Source of the DNA: Phytohabitans suffuscus | GTDB taxonomy: Bacteria > Actinomycetota > Actinomycetes > Mycobacteriales > Micromonosporaceae | Length of the DNA: 64,000 nucleotides | Reading direction: 5' to 3' | Assembly: GCF_011764565.1 (NCBI RefSeq) | Contig: NZ_AP022871.1 | Coordinates: 6,820,320 to 6,884,319, forward strand | Notes under the pieces: generated by a model | Told to the model about the DNA's origin: nothing | What the model saw: only the letters and a program-made list of their open reading frames with translations | Databases searched by the model: none | Program-made: the position numbers and the translations under genes | Part shown: positions 27,095 through 38,839 of the stretch, piece after piece | How positions within the stretch are numbered: position 1 is the first letter of the stretch | How the letters are laid out: each line of letters starts with the position of its first letter

Positions 27095-27205
27095 GGGAGC
27101 GCTAGCGACCGAGCCCCGCAGTCGCGAGCGTAAGGCAGGCCCGGTGAGCGCGAGGAGTGAGGGAGCGCTAGCGACCGAGCCCCGCGGTCGCGAGCGAAAG
27201 GTAGG
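27074..27205 (+). repeat. 66-bp direct repeat spanning the pyrR end and pyrR-pyrB gap
   Basis: Two near-identical tandem copies begin cccggtgagcgcgaggagtg at 27074 and 27140, each with gggagcgctagcgaccgagc and ending in cgcgagcg. The first copy supplies the last codons and stop of pyrR. The gagcg-rich composition matches motifs at other gene junctions and inside pyrD. Confidence 0.9.
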
Positions 27206-27211
27206 CACAGC

Positions 27212-28149
27212 ATGAAGCACCTGCTCTCCGCGGCGGACCTGGACGCGGCGACCGCGACGCTGGTCCTCGACACGGCGGCCGAGATGGCGACGCTGGCCGG
27301 CCGCGAGGTCAAGAAGCTGCCGACCCTGCGCGGGCGCACGGTGGTCAACCTCTTCTACGAAGACTCGACCCGCACCCGGATCTCCTTCGAGGCGGCCGCC
27401 AAGCGGCTCTCCGCCGACGTCATCAACTTCTCCGCCAAGGGGTCCAGCGTCTCCAAGGGGAGAGCCTCAAGGACACCGCGCTCACCCTGCAGGCGATGGG
27501 CGCCGACGCGGTGGTGATCCGCCACCCGGCCTCGGGCGCGCCGCACCGCCTGGCCACCTGGGTCGAGGGCTCGGTCCTGAACGCCGGCGACGGCACCCAC
27601 GAGCACCCGACGCAGGCGCTGCTCGACGCGTACACGATGCGCTCCCGCCTCGGCCGCCTCGCCGGCCTGTCGGTGGCGATCGTCGGCGACGTGCTGCACA
27701 GCCGGGTGGCCCGCTCCAACGCGCACCTGCTGGCCACGCTGGGCGCGAAGGTGACGCTCGTCGGTCCGCCCACGCTGATCCCGACGGACCTGCGCGCCGC
27801 GGCGCCGCACGAGGGGGTCCGCGGCACCGGCCCCGAGGTCTCGTACGACCTCGACGCCGTCCTGCCCGACGCCGACGTCGTGATGATGCTGCGCGTCCAG
27901 CGGGAGCGGATGGCGGCCTCCTACTTCCCGAGCGCCCGCGAGTACGCCCGCCGCTACGGGCTGGACGGGCCGCGCATGCGCCGCCTGCCGGACCACGCGA
28001 TCGTCATGCACCCCGGCCCGATGAACCGGGGCATGGAGATCGCGCCCGAGGTGGCCGACTCGGCCCGGTCCACCATCGTCGAACAGGTCGCCAACGGGGT
28101 CTCCGTGCGGATGGCCGTCCTCTACCTGCTGCTCGGAGGCAAAGCGTGA
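27212..28149 (+). CDS. pyrB: Aspartate carbamoyltransferase catalytic subunit (frameshifted in this sequence)
   Basis: A missing G in the run at 27457-27460 splits the gene; restored, SSVSKGESLKDTALTLQAMG is continuous and the product is about 312 residues. Carbamoyl-phosphate binding STRTRISFE, the 80s-loop Lys in SKGESLKD, HPTQALLD, and VMHPGPMNRG are present. It makes carbamoyl-aspartate. ATG 27212 follows GAAAGGTAGG. The stop overlaps the pyrC GTG. No regulatory pyrI is present, as is usual in actinobacteria. Confidence 0.95.
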
Positions 28150-29444
28150 GCTTCTTGATCAAAGGCGTCTCGGTCCTCGGCAAGGGGAAGGCCGACCTGC
28201 TGATCCGGGACGGGGTGATCGCCGAGGGCGGCGCGGGGAACGCCCAGGTCATCGACGCGGACGGGCTGGTCGCGCTGCCCGGCCTGGTCGACCTGCACAC
28301 CCACCTGCGGGAGCCGGGCCGCGAGGACGCCGAGACGGTGGAGACCGGCTCGCGGGCGGCGGCCCTCGGCGGATACACGGCGGTCTGCGCGATGGCCAAC
28401 ACCTCGCCGGTCGCCGACACGGCCGGCGTGGTCGAGCAGGTCTACCGCCTCGGCCGCGAGGCGGGGCTCGTCGACGTACAGCCGATCGGCGCGGTGACCG
28501 TGGGGCTGGCCGGCGAGCGGCTGGCCGAGCTGGGCGCGATGGCCACCTCCGCCGCCCAGGTGCGGATCTTCTCCGACGACGGCCACTGCGTCGCCGACCC
28601 GCGGCTGATGCGGCGGGCACTGGAGTACGTGAAGGCGTTCGACGGCGTCATCGCCCAGCACGCCGAGGAGCCCCGGCTGACCGAGGGCGCGCAGATGCAC
28701 GAGGGCGAGGTCGCCACCCGGCTCGGGCTCACCGGCTGGCCGGCGGTCGCCGAGGAGGCGATCATCGCCCGCGACGTGCTGCTCGCCGAGCACGTGGGCA
28801 GCCGCCTGCACGTCTGCCACGTCTCCACCGCGGGCAGCGTCGAGGTACTGCGCCACGCGAAGGCGCGGGGTGTGAAGGTGACCGCCGAGGTGACCCCGCA
28901 CCACCTGCTGCTCACCGACGAGCGGGCGACCAGCTACGACCCGGTCTTCAAGGTCAACCCGCCGCTGCGCACCGCCGCCGACGTCGAGGCGTTGCGGGCG
29001 GCGCTGCGCGAAGGCGTGATCGACATCGTCGCCACCGACCACGCGCCGCACGCCGTGGAGGACAAGGAGTGCGAGTGGGGGTACGCCCGGCCGGGCATGC
29101 TCGGCCTGGAGACCGCGCTCTCGGTCGTGCTCGACGCGCTGGGCTCCAGCGCGGGCGGCGCGGGCGCGGGCGGCGCGGGCGTCGACTGGGACCTGATCGC
29201 CGAGCGGATGTCCCGCGCGCCGGCGCGGATCGCGGGGCTCACCGAGCACGGCCGCGACATCGCACCGGGCGCGCCGGCCAACCTCACGCTCGTCGACCCC
29301 GCCGCCCGCCGCCGCATCGACCCGGGCGAGTCGGCCAGCCGCAGCCGCAACACCCCGTACGCCGGGATGACGCTGCCCGGCCGGGTGATGGCGACGTTCC
29401 TGCGCGGCGAGGCGACGGTGCTCGACGGAAAGGCAGTGAAGTGA
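28146..29444 (+). CDS. pyrC: Dihydroorotase
   Basis: 432 residues of the class I type. Metal ligands and active-site motifs are DLHTHLREPG, the QHAEEPRL and HVCHVSTAG His residues, and ATDHAPHAVEDKE. A central GYTAVCAMANTSPV and a C-terminal RSRNTPYAGMTLPGRV are characteristic. It closes carbamoyl-aspartate to dihydroorotate. A short Gly/Ala insertion (SSAGGAGAGGAGVDWD) lies in a surface loop. It overlaps pyrB and carA by four bases each, so the operon is translationally coupled. Confidence 0.97.
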   Translation: MSFLIKGVSVLGKGKADLLIRDGVIAEGGAGNAQVIDADGLVALPGLVDLHTHLREPGREDAETVETGSRAAALGGYTAVCAMANTSPVADTAGVVEQVYRLGREAGLVDVQPIGAVTVGLAGERLAELGAMATSAAQVRIFSDDGHCVADPRLMRRALEYVKAFDGVIAQHAEEPRLTEGAQMHEGEVATRLGLTGWPAVAEEAIIARDVLLAEHVGSRLHVCHVSTAGSVEVLRHAKARGVKVTAEVTPHHLLLTDERATSYDPVFKVNPPLRTAADVEALRAALREGVIDIVATDHAPHAVEDKECEWGYARPGMLGLETALSVVLDALGSSAGGAGAGGAGVDWDLIAERMSRAPARIAGLTEHGRDIAPGAPANLTLVDPAARRRIDPGESASRSRNTPYAGMTLPGRVMATFLRGEATVLDGKAVK

Positions 29445-30538
29445 TCCGGCCCGCGATCCTGGTGCTCGAGGACGGGCGCGCGTTCCGCGGCGAGGCGTAC
29501 GGCGCGGAGGGGAGACCTTCGGCGAGGCGGTCTTCACCACCGGCATGACCGGCTACCAGGAGACGCTGACCGACCCGTCCTACCACCGCCAGGTCGTCGT
29601 GCAGACCGCGCCGCACATCGGCAACACCGGCGTCAACGGCGAGGACGACGAGTCGGGGCGGATCTGGGTCGCCGGGTACGTGGTGCGCGACCCGGCCCGG
29701 ATCGGCTCCAACTGGCGCGCCACCGGCGGGCTGCGCGAGCGGCTCGCCGCCGAGGGCGTCGTCGGCATCAGCGGCGTCGACACCCGCGCGCTCACCCGGC
29801 ACCTGCGCGAGCGGGGCGCGATGCGGGTCGGCGTGTCCACCGTGGAGACCGACCCGGCGGCGCTGCGCGAGCGGGTGCTCGCCTCGCCCGAGATGGTGGG
29901 CGCCGACCTCTCCGCCGAGGTGACCACGCCCGAGCGGTACACGGTGCCGGCCGACGGCGAGCACCGGTACACGGTGGCCGCCCTGGACCTGGGCATCAAG
30001 CGCAACGTGCCGCGGCGGCTGGCCGCCCGCGGTGTCACCACCCACGTGCTGCCGGCGACCTCCACGGTGGACGACCTGCTCGGGGTCGGCGCGGACGCGG
30101 TCTTCCTCTCGCCCGGCCCCGGCGACCCGGCGACCGCCGACCGCGCGGTCGGCCTGGCCCGCGAGGTCATGCGCCGGCGGGTGCCACTGTTCGGCATCTG
30201 CTTCGGCAGCCAGATCCTCGGGCGGGCGCTGGGCTTCGGCACCTACAAGCTGCGGTACGGCCACCGCGGCATCAACCAGCCGGTGCTCGACCGCGCCACC
30301 GGCAAGGTCGAGGTGACCTCGCACAACCACGGGTTCGCCGTCGACGCGCCGCTCGACCAGGTGGTCGACACCGACTTCGGCAAGGTCGAGGTGAGCCACG
30401 TGTGCCTCAACGACGACGTGGTCGAAGGGCTGCGGGCGCTGGACGTGCCCGCGTTCACCGTCCAGTACCATCCGGAGGCGGCCGCGGGCACGCACGACGC
30501 GGACTACCTCTTCGATCGATTCGTAGAGTTGGTGGACC

Positions 30539-30546
<8 letters not shown>
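29441..30546 (+). CDS. carA: Carbamoyl-phosphate synthase small subunit (frameshifted in this sequence)
   Basis: A missing G in the run at 29509-29512 splits the gene near its start; restored, GEAYGAEGETFGEAVFTTG is continuous and the product is about 368 residues. The glutaminase domain has SPGPGDP, the nucleophile in GICFGSQILG, and QYHPEAAAG with catalytic His and Glu. The usual His/Asn after the nucleophile loop (GHQ/GNQ) is Ser here. It supplies ammonia to CarB. GTG 29441 overlaps pyrC; carB starts within its last codons. Confidence 0.94.
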
Positions 30547-33950
<3,404 letters not shown>

Positions 33951-33954
<4 letters not shown>

Positions 33955-35084
33955 GCTACGCGCTGGCCCGGGCGGCCCTGTTCCGGATCGGCGGGGGAGA
34001 CGCGGAGGCGGCGCACGAGTGGACGCTGCACCGCCTGTCCCGGCTCTCCCCGCGGGTGCTGGGGCTGCTGCGCCGCCGGTACGCGGTGGAGGCGCCGGTG
34101 CGGGTCTTCGGCGTGGACTTCCCCAACCCGGTGGGGCTCGCCGCGGGCATGGACAAGAACGGACTCGCCCTGCCCGCGTGGCCCGCGCTCGGCTTCGGGT
34201 TCGTCGAGGTCGGGACGGTCACCGCGTACGCGCAGCCGGGCAACCCGCGCCCCCGCCTCTTCCGACTGCGGGAGAGCCAGGCCGTGGTCAACCGGATGGG
34301 CTTCAACAACGAGGGCGCCGCCGCGCTGGCCTCCCGCCTGACCGAGCTGGGCCCGCTTCCGGTGCCGCTCGGGATCTCGCTGGGCAAGTCCAAGGCGACG
34401 CCGCTGGGAGAGGCGGTGGCCGACTACCACGCCTCGTACGACCTGCTGCGCGACCACGCCTCGTACGTGGCCGTCAACGTCTCCTCGCCCAACACGCCGG
34501 GCCTGCGGTCGCTGCAGGACCGGCCGCATCTGGACGCCCTGCTGGAGGCCCTCGTGGGTGGCGAGATCCGTCCCGAGGAGCGCAGCGACGAGGCCGGATC
34601 GAGGCGCCCGTCGAGGGTCCGAGCGAGCGGAGCGAGCGCAGCCAACAGAGTGTTGGTCGGCGGGCCACCGGTGCTCGTCAAGATCGCCCCCGACCTGACC
34701 GAGGCGGCGATCGCCGAGCTGCTCCAGGTCTGCGTCGACCGGGGCGCGGCGGGCGTGATCGCGACCAACACCACGCTGTCCCGCTCCGGGGTGGCCGCCG
34801 CGGACGCGGCGTTGGCCGGGGCGGAGGCGGGTGGCCTGTCCGGACGGCCGCTGACCGCGCGGGCCCGTGAGGTGGTCGAATTCGTATGTCGCGAGACCGG
34901 TGGCGCGCTCCCCGTGATCGGGGTGGGGGGCATCCTCGACCCGGACGACGCCACGCGCCTCCTCGACGCGGGCGCCAGCCTGGTCCAGCTCTACACCGGC
35001 TTCATCTACCGCGGTCCCGCCCTGGTCCGGTCCGTCGCACGGGCCGCCAGGTCGAGGCCGGCGCGGGCGGTTGGCGTGCCGTAG
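33951..35084 (+). CDS. pyrD: Dihydroorotate dehydrogenase (quinone type) with low-complexity insertion
   Basis: 377 residues of class 2, membrane-associated. An N-terminal helical quinone-site domain (ALFRIGGGDAEAAHEWTLHRL) precedes the FMN barrel: NPVGLAAGMDKNG, RMGFNNEG, NVSSPNTPGLRSLQ with the catalytic Ser, PVLVKIAPDL and VIGVGGILDPDDA. Between LEALVGGEI and VLVGGPPVLVKI about 28 extra residues (RPEERSDEAGSRRPSRVRA and following) are encoded by gagcgcagcgacgag / gagcgagcggagcgagcg repeats like those at gene junctions. GTG 33951 overlaps the carB stop. Confidence 0.93.
34564..34650 (+). repeat. GAGCG-rich in-frame insertion in pyrD
   Basis: ccgaggagcgcagcgacgag and ccgagcgagcggagcgagcg frame a segment absent from the family consensus. 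The same word family occurs after aroB, after pyrR (twice) and before the amino acid permease, normally outside genes. Confidence 0.6.
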
Positions 35085-35099
35085 GGGAGGGGCGTTGAG

Positions 35100-36380
35100 G
35101 TGAGGCCGGACGAGATCGTGGCGCTCGATCGGGCGCATGTGTGGCACCCGTACGGGCCGATGCCGGGCACCACCGACCCGTACGTCGTGGAGAGCGCGGA
35201 CGGCGTGCTGCTGCGGCTCGCGGACGGGCGGGAGCTGGTCGACGGGATGTCGTCGTGGTGGGCGGCGATCCACGGCTACCGGCATCCGGTGCTGGACGCG
35301 GCCGTCGTCGGGCAGCTCGGGCGGATGAGCCACGTGATGTTCGGCGGGCTGACGCACGAGCCGGCCGTGGCGCTGGCGCGCACGCTCGTGGAGATCACGC
35401 CCGACGGCCTGGAGCACGTGTTCCTGTGCGACTCGGGCTCGGTCAGCGTCGAGGTCGCGGTGAAGATGGCGCTGCAGTACCAGCGCTCGCGCGGGCGGCC
35501 CCGCAAGCACCGGCTGGCCACGTGGCGGGGTGGCTACCACGGGGACACCTTCCACCCCATGAGCGTCTGCGACCCCGATGGCGGCATGCACCACCTCTGG
35601 ACCGACGTGCTGCCGCGCCAGGTGTTCGCGCCGGCGCCGCCGGACGGGTTCGAGGCGCCACCGGACGAGAGCTACCTGCAGGCGCTGAAGGCGCAGCTGG
35701 AGACGCACGCCGACCAGCTCGCCGCGGTGATCGTCGAGCCGGTGGTGCAGGGGGCCGGCGGGATGCGCTTCCACAGCCCGGCGTACGTGCGCGCGCTGCG
35801 CGAGCTGACCCGCGAGTACGACGTCCTGCTGATCCTGGACGAGATCGCGACAGGTTTCGGGCGTACCGGCGCGTTCTTCGCCGCCGACCACGCCGGCGTG
35901 ACCCCGGACATCATGTGCGTGGGCAAGGCCCTGACCGGCGGCTACCTGAGCCTGGCCGCGGCCCTGTGCACGGCGGAGGTGGCCGCCGGGATCTCCCGGG
36001 GCGCGGTGCCGGTGCTGGCGCACGGGCCGACGTTCATGGGCAACCCGCTCGCCTGTGCCGTCGCCGGCGCCTCCATCGGCCTCCTGCGCGACGGCGACTG
36101 GGCGGGGGAGGTCGCCAGGATCCAGAGCGCGCTCCGGGCCGGCCTGGCGCCGCTGGAGGGCGCTCCGGGCGTGCTCGACGTGCGGGTGCTGGGCGCGATC
36201 GGCGTGGTGCGGCTCGACCGCCCGGTGGACCTGGCACCGGCGACCGCCGCCGCGGTCGCCGCCGGGGTGTGGTTGCGGCCCTTCCGCGACCTGATCTACA
36301 CGATGCCGCCGTACGTGGCGGACGACCGTGACGTGGCGCGGATCACCCGCGCGATCATCGCCGCCGCGCGGGCGGCGTAG
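35100..36380 (+). CDS. bioA: Adenosylmethionine-8-amino-7-oxononanoate aminotransferase
   Basis: 426 residues, fold-type I PLP enzyme. HVWHPYGPM and GMSSWWAAIHGYRHP are BioA-specific. FCDSGSVSVEVAVKMA, GGYHGDTFHPMSVCDP, LDEIATGFGRTGAFFA and VGKALTGGYLSLAA (PLP Lys) complete the active site. It uses SAM as amino donor in biotin synthesis. GTG 35100 follows GGGGAGGGG. No other biotin gene is nearby; it sits between pyrD and pyrF and is probably co-transcribed with the pyr genes. Confidence 0.93.
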   Translation: MRPDEIVALDRAHVWHPYGPMPGTTDPYVVESADGVLLRLADGRELVDGMSSWWAAIHGYRHPVLDAAVVGQLGRMSHVMFGGLTHEPAVALARTLVEITPDGLEHVFLCDSGSVSVEVAVKMALQYQRSRGRPRKHRLATWRGGYHGDTFHPMSVCDPDGGMHHLWTDVLPRQVFAPAPPDGFEAPPDESYLQALKAQLETHADQLAAVIVEPVVQGAGGMRFHSPAYVRALRELTREYDVLLILDEIATGFGRTGAFFAADHAGVTPDIMCVGKALTGGYLSLAAALCTAEVAAGISRGAVPVLAHGPTFMGNPLACAVAGASIGLLRDGDWAGEVARIQSALRAGLAPLEGAPGVLDVRVLGAIGVVRLDRPVDLAPATAAAVAAGVWLRPFRDLIYTMPPYVADDRDVARITRAIIAAARAA

Positions 36381-36396
36381 GCAGGAGGGTGTCGGG

Positions 36397-37239
36397 ATGC
36401 AGACATTCGGGGCGCGGCTGCGCCGGGCGATCGAGGAGCGGGGGCCGCTGTGCGTGGGTGTCGACCCGCACCCCTCGCTGCTGCGCGCCTGGGGGCTGCG
36501 GGACGACCCGGACGGGCTGGCGACCTTCTGCGCGACGGTGGCGGAGGCGGTCGGCGACGCGGTGGCGATTGTGAAGCCACAGTCCGCTTTCTTCGAGAGG
36601 CATGGATCGCGAGGAATCGCCACCCTTGAGTCAACTATCCGACAGTTTAAAGATGCGGGCGCGCTCGTTCTGCTTGACGTGAAGCGCGGAGACATCGGTT
36701 CCACGGTCCGCGCGTACGCCGACGCGTACCTGGATCCATCCAGTCCCCTGTATGTCGATGCGATCACCGCGAGCCCGTACCTCGGCGTGGGTTCGCTCGC
36801 CCCGATGTTCGAGACGGCGGCCAAGCACGGCGGCGGCGTGTTCGTGCTCGCGCTGACGTCCAACCCGGAAGGACCGTACGTGCAACACGCGGTCGCGGCG
36901 GACGGCCGGACCGTCGCGCAGGCCGTCATCGACGAGATTTCCCTGCTCAACAGGGGTGCGGAGCCCTTGGGCAGCTTCGGATTGGTGGTCGGGGCGACCG
37001 TAGGCGTGACAGGCCACGACCTGTCCGGGGTGGGCGGGCCCATGCTCGCGCCGGGTCTCGGCGCGCAGGGCGGGACGCCGGATGATCTTCGCCGGGTCTT
37101 TTCCGGGAACGTTTCGGCAGTGCTCCCGTCGTACTCTCGGGAGGTGCTCCAACACGGTCCGGACACCGCCGCCCTGCGTGCGGCCGTGATCCGCGCGCAG
37201 GCCGACTGCCGGGTGGCGCTGGGCGGCGCCGCAGGGTGA
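36397..37239 (+). CDS. pyrF: Orotidine 5'-phosphate decarboxylase (type 2)
   Basis: 280 residues. GVDPHPSLLRAWGL and the catalytic LVLLDVKRGDIGSTVRAYADAYL (Asp-Lys-Asp network) define the long PyrF subfamily. IVKPQSAFFERHG and GLVVGATVG bind the phosphate side. It decarboxylates OMP to UMP and ends the pathway. ATG 36397 follows GGAGG at 36383-36387. Bases 36570-36760 are less GC-rich (ttgagtcaactatccgac) than the rest but the frame and motifs are intact. Confidence 0.96.
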   Translation: MQTFGARLRRAIEERGPLCVGVDPHPSLLRAWGLRDDPDGLATFCATVAEAVGDAVAIVKPQSAFFERHGSRGIATLESTIRQFKDAGALVLLDVKRGDIGSTVRAYADAYLDPSSPLYVDAITASPYLGVGSLAPMFETAAKHGGGVFVLALTSNPEGPYVQHAVAADGRTVAQAVIDEISLLNRGAEPLGSFGLVVGATVGVTGHDLSGVGGPMLAPGLGAQGGTPDDLRRVFSGNVSAVLPSYSREVLQHGPDTAALRAAVIRAQADCRVALGGAAG

Positions 37240-37407
37240 TGCCGCCGTCACGATTGCGTGATCATGGCGCGCCGACGTTGCCGAAAACGTCGCTGCCCGC
37301 TAGTTTTCCCGGCGCCGGGAATCACATGCCCTTTGGTTCCGGGCCACACCATGTTTCACAGATGCGGCGGTGGTTTCGCCGCCGCGATAGGGACCTGAGG
37401 AGAACTG

Positions 37408-37725
37408 GTGCCGCTCCCGTCACTGAGCCCCGAACAGCGCGCTGCTGCGCTGGAGAAGGCTGCGGAGATCCGCAAGGCCCGCGCTGAGCTGAAGGAGCAG
37501 CTCAAGCAGGGCAAGACCACCCTCGCCGCCGTGCTCGAACGTGCCGAGAACGACGACGTCGTAGGCAAACTCAAGGTCTCGGCCGTGCTTCAGGCGCTCC
37601 CGGGTATCGGCAAGATCCGAGCGACCCAGATCATGGAGAAGCTCAAGATTGCCGACAGCCGGCGCCTGCGCGGACTCGGCGAGCAGCAGCGTAAGGCGCT
37701 GCTTGGGGAGTTCGCTTCAAACTGA
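37408..37725 (+). CDS. mihF: Actinobacterial integration host factor (mIHF)
   Basis: 105 residues, helical DNA-binding protein unrelated to HU-type IHF. LSPEQRAAALEKAAEIRKARAEL is the N-terminal helix. VSAVLQALPGIGKIRATQIMEKL carries the helix-two-turns-helix, and IADSRRLRGLGEQQRKALL the C-terminal basic helix. It shapes the nucleoid and affects development in Streptomyces and is essential in mycobacteria. GTG 37408 follows GAGGAGAA. pyrF-mihF-gmk-rpoZ order is conserved in actinobacteria. Confidence 0.95.
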   Translation: MPLPSLSPEQRAAALEKAAEIRKARAELKEQLKQGKTTLAAVLERAENDDVVGKLKVSAVLQALPGIGKIRATQIMEKLKIADSRRLRGLGEQQRKALLGEFASN

Positions 37726-37751
37726 TCGGCCGCACCGTGTAGAAACAAGCA

Positions 37752-38359
37752 GTGAGCATGGAAGACGACGCGCGCCCGGCGGCTCGCCTCACCGTCCTGT
37801 CCGGCCCCTCCGGAGTCGGGAAGGACAGCGTGATCGAGTTGATCCGGGCGCGCTCGCCGTGGGTGTGGCTATCGGTGTCGGCCACGACCCGAAAGATGCG
37901 TGACTACGAAGTCGACGGAGTGCACTATTTCTTCGTCGGCCGGCCGGAGTTCGAGCGGATGATCGCCACCGGTCAGTTCCTGGAGTGGGCCGAGTTCGCC
38001 GGCAACCTGTACGGCACTCCCCGCGGACCGGTGGAGGACAAGCTGCGCTCCGGCGAGCCCGTCCTGCTGAAGATCGACCTGCAGGGGCGCGCCAGGTGCG
38101 GGCGGCGATGCCCGACGCGCAGCTGGTCTTCCTCGCCCCGCCGAGCGTCGAGGAGCTCAAGCGGCGCCTCGTCGGGCGGGGCACGGACGACGAGGAGACC
38201 ATCCGCCGCCGCCTCGCCCACGCCGACGAGGAGCTGGCCGCCGAGCGCGAGTTCGACGTGACGGTGGTCAACGACTACGTCGAGCGGGCCGCTGACGAGC
38301 TGGTAAGCTTGCTCGGTTCATCATTTCTCGCCCCGGCGCGGCCGGGGTCACAGAGCTGA
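37752..38359 (+). CDS. gmk: Guanylate kinase (frameshifted in this sequence)
   Basis: A missing G in the run at 38084-38087 splits the gene; restored, LLKIDLQGARQVRAAMPDAQ is continuous and the product is about 202 residues. Walker A is GPSGVGKDS (Asp replaces the usual Ser/Thr after GK). SATTRKMRDYEVDGVHYFFV binds GMP, and RRRLAHADEELA and DVTVVNDYVERA close the fold. Converts GMP to GDP. GTG 37752 or ATG 37758 may start. The 3' end contains ccccggc-gcg-gccgggg, a possible hairpin before rpoZ. Confidence 0.94.
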
Positions 38360-38407
38360 CTGATGGACCAGTGCTGAATCACCGACTAGCGACCAGTAAG
38401 GATCCAC

Positions 38408-38670
38408 GTGGGCTCCGTCGCCAATCCCGAAGGCATCACCAACCCGCCGATCGACGAGCTGCTCGAAAAGACCACGTCGAAGTACGCGCTGGTCATCTTC
38501 GCCGCCAAGCGTGCCCGCCAGGTCAACGCCTACTACAGCCAGCTCGGCGAGGGCCTCCTGGAGTACGTCGGTCCGCTGGTGGAGACCACCCCCAGGAAAA
38601 GCCGCTCTCCATCGCGATGCGCGAGATCAACGCCGGCCTGCTGACGGCCGAGCCCACCGACAACCCCTAG
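38408..38670 (+). CDS. rpoZ: RNA polymerase omega subunit (frameshifted in this sequence)
   Basis: A missing C in the run at 38589-38593 splits the gene; restored, PLVETTPQEKPLSIAMREI is continuous and the product is about 87 residues. ITNPPIDELLEKTTSKYALVI and AAKRARQVNAYYSQLGEGLLEYVGP are the omega core that wraps the beta' C-terminus. The TAG stop (38668-38670) is part of the CTAG at the left end of a 170-bp inverted-repeat element, so the insertion reached the very end of the gene without changing the protein. Confidence 0.94.
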
Positions 38671-38836
38671 GGCCTGTCTGATGGATCTTCAGCGGGCTGC
38701 GGCGGGTCCAGGCGACGACCAGAGGCACCGGACGAAAGGCCACATACAACACCGGTATGCGCCCTTCCGCCCGGCACCCCTGGATCGCCGCCTGGACCTC
38801 GCCTCGCTCCACCGAGATCCATCAGACAGGCCCTAG
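38667..38836. mobile_element. 170-bp MITE-like element between rpoZ and coaBC
   Basis: Perfect 22-bp terminal inverted repeats (ctagggcctgtctgatgg... at 38667-38688 and its exact complement at 38815-38836). The outermost CTAG on each side fits a 4-bp target duplication of the YTAR type known from IS5-family elements. The interior (about 126 bp) has no gene. Removing one CTAG plus the element would bring coaBC directly next to the rpoZ stop. Confidence 0.88.
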
Positions 38837-38839
38837 CCG

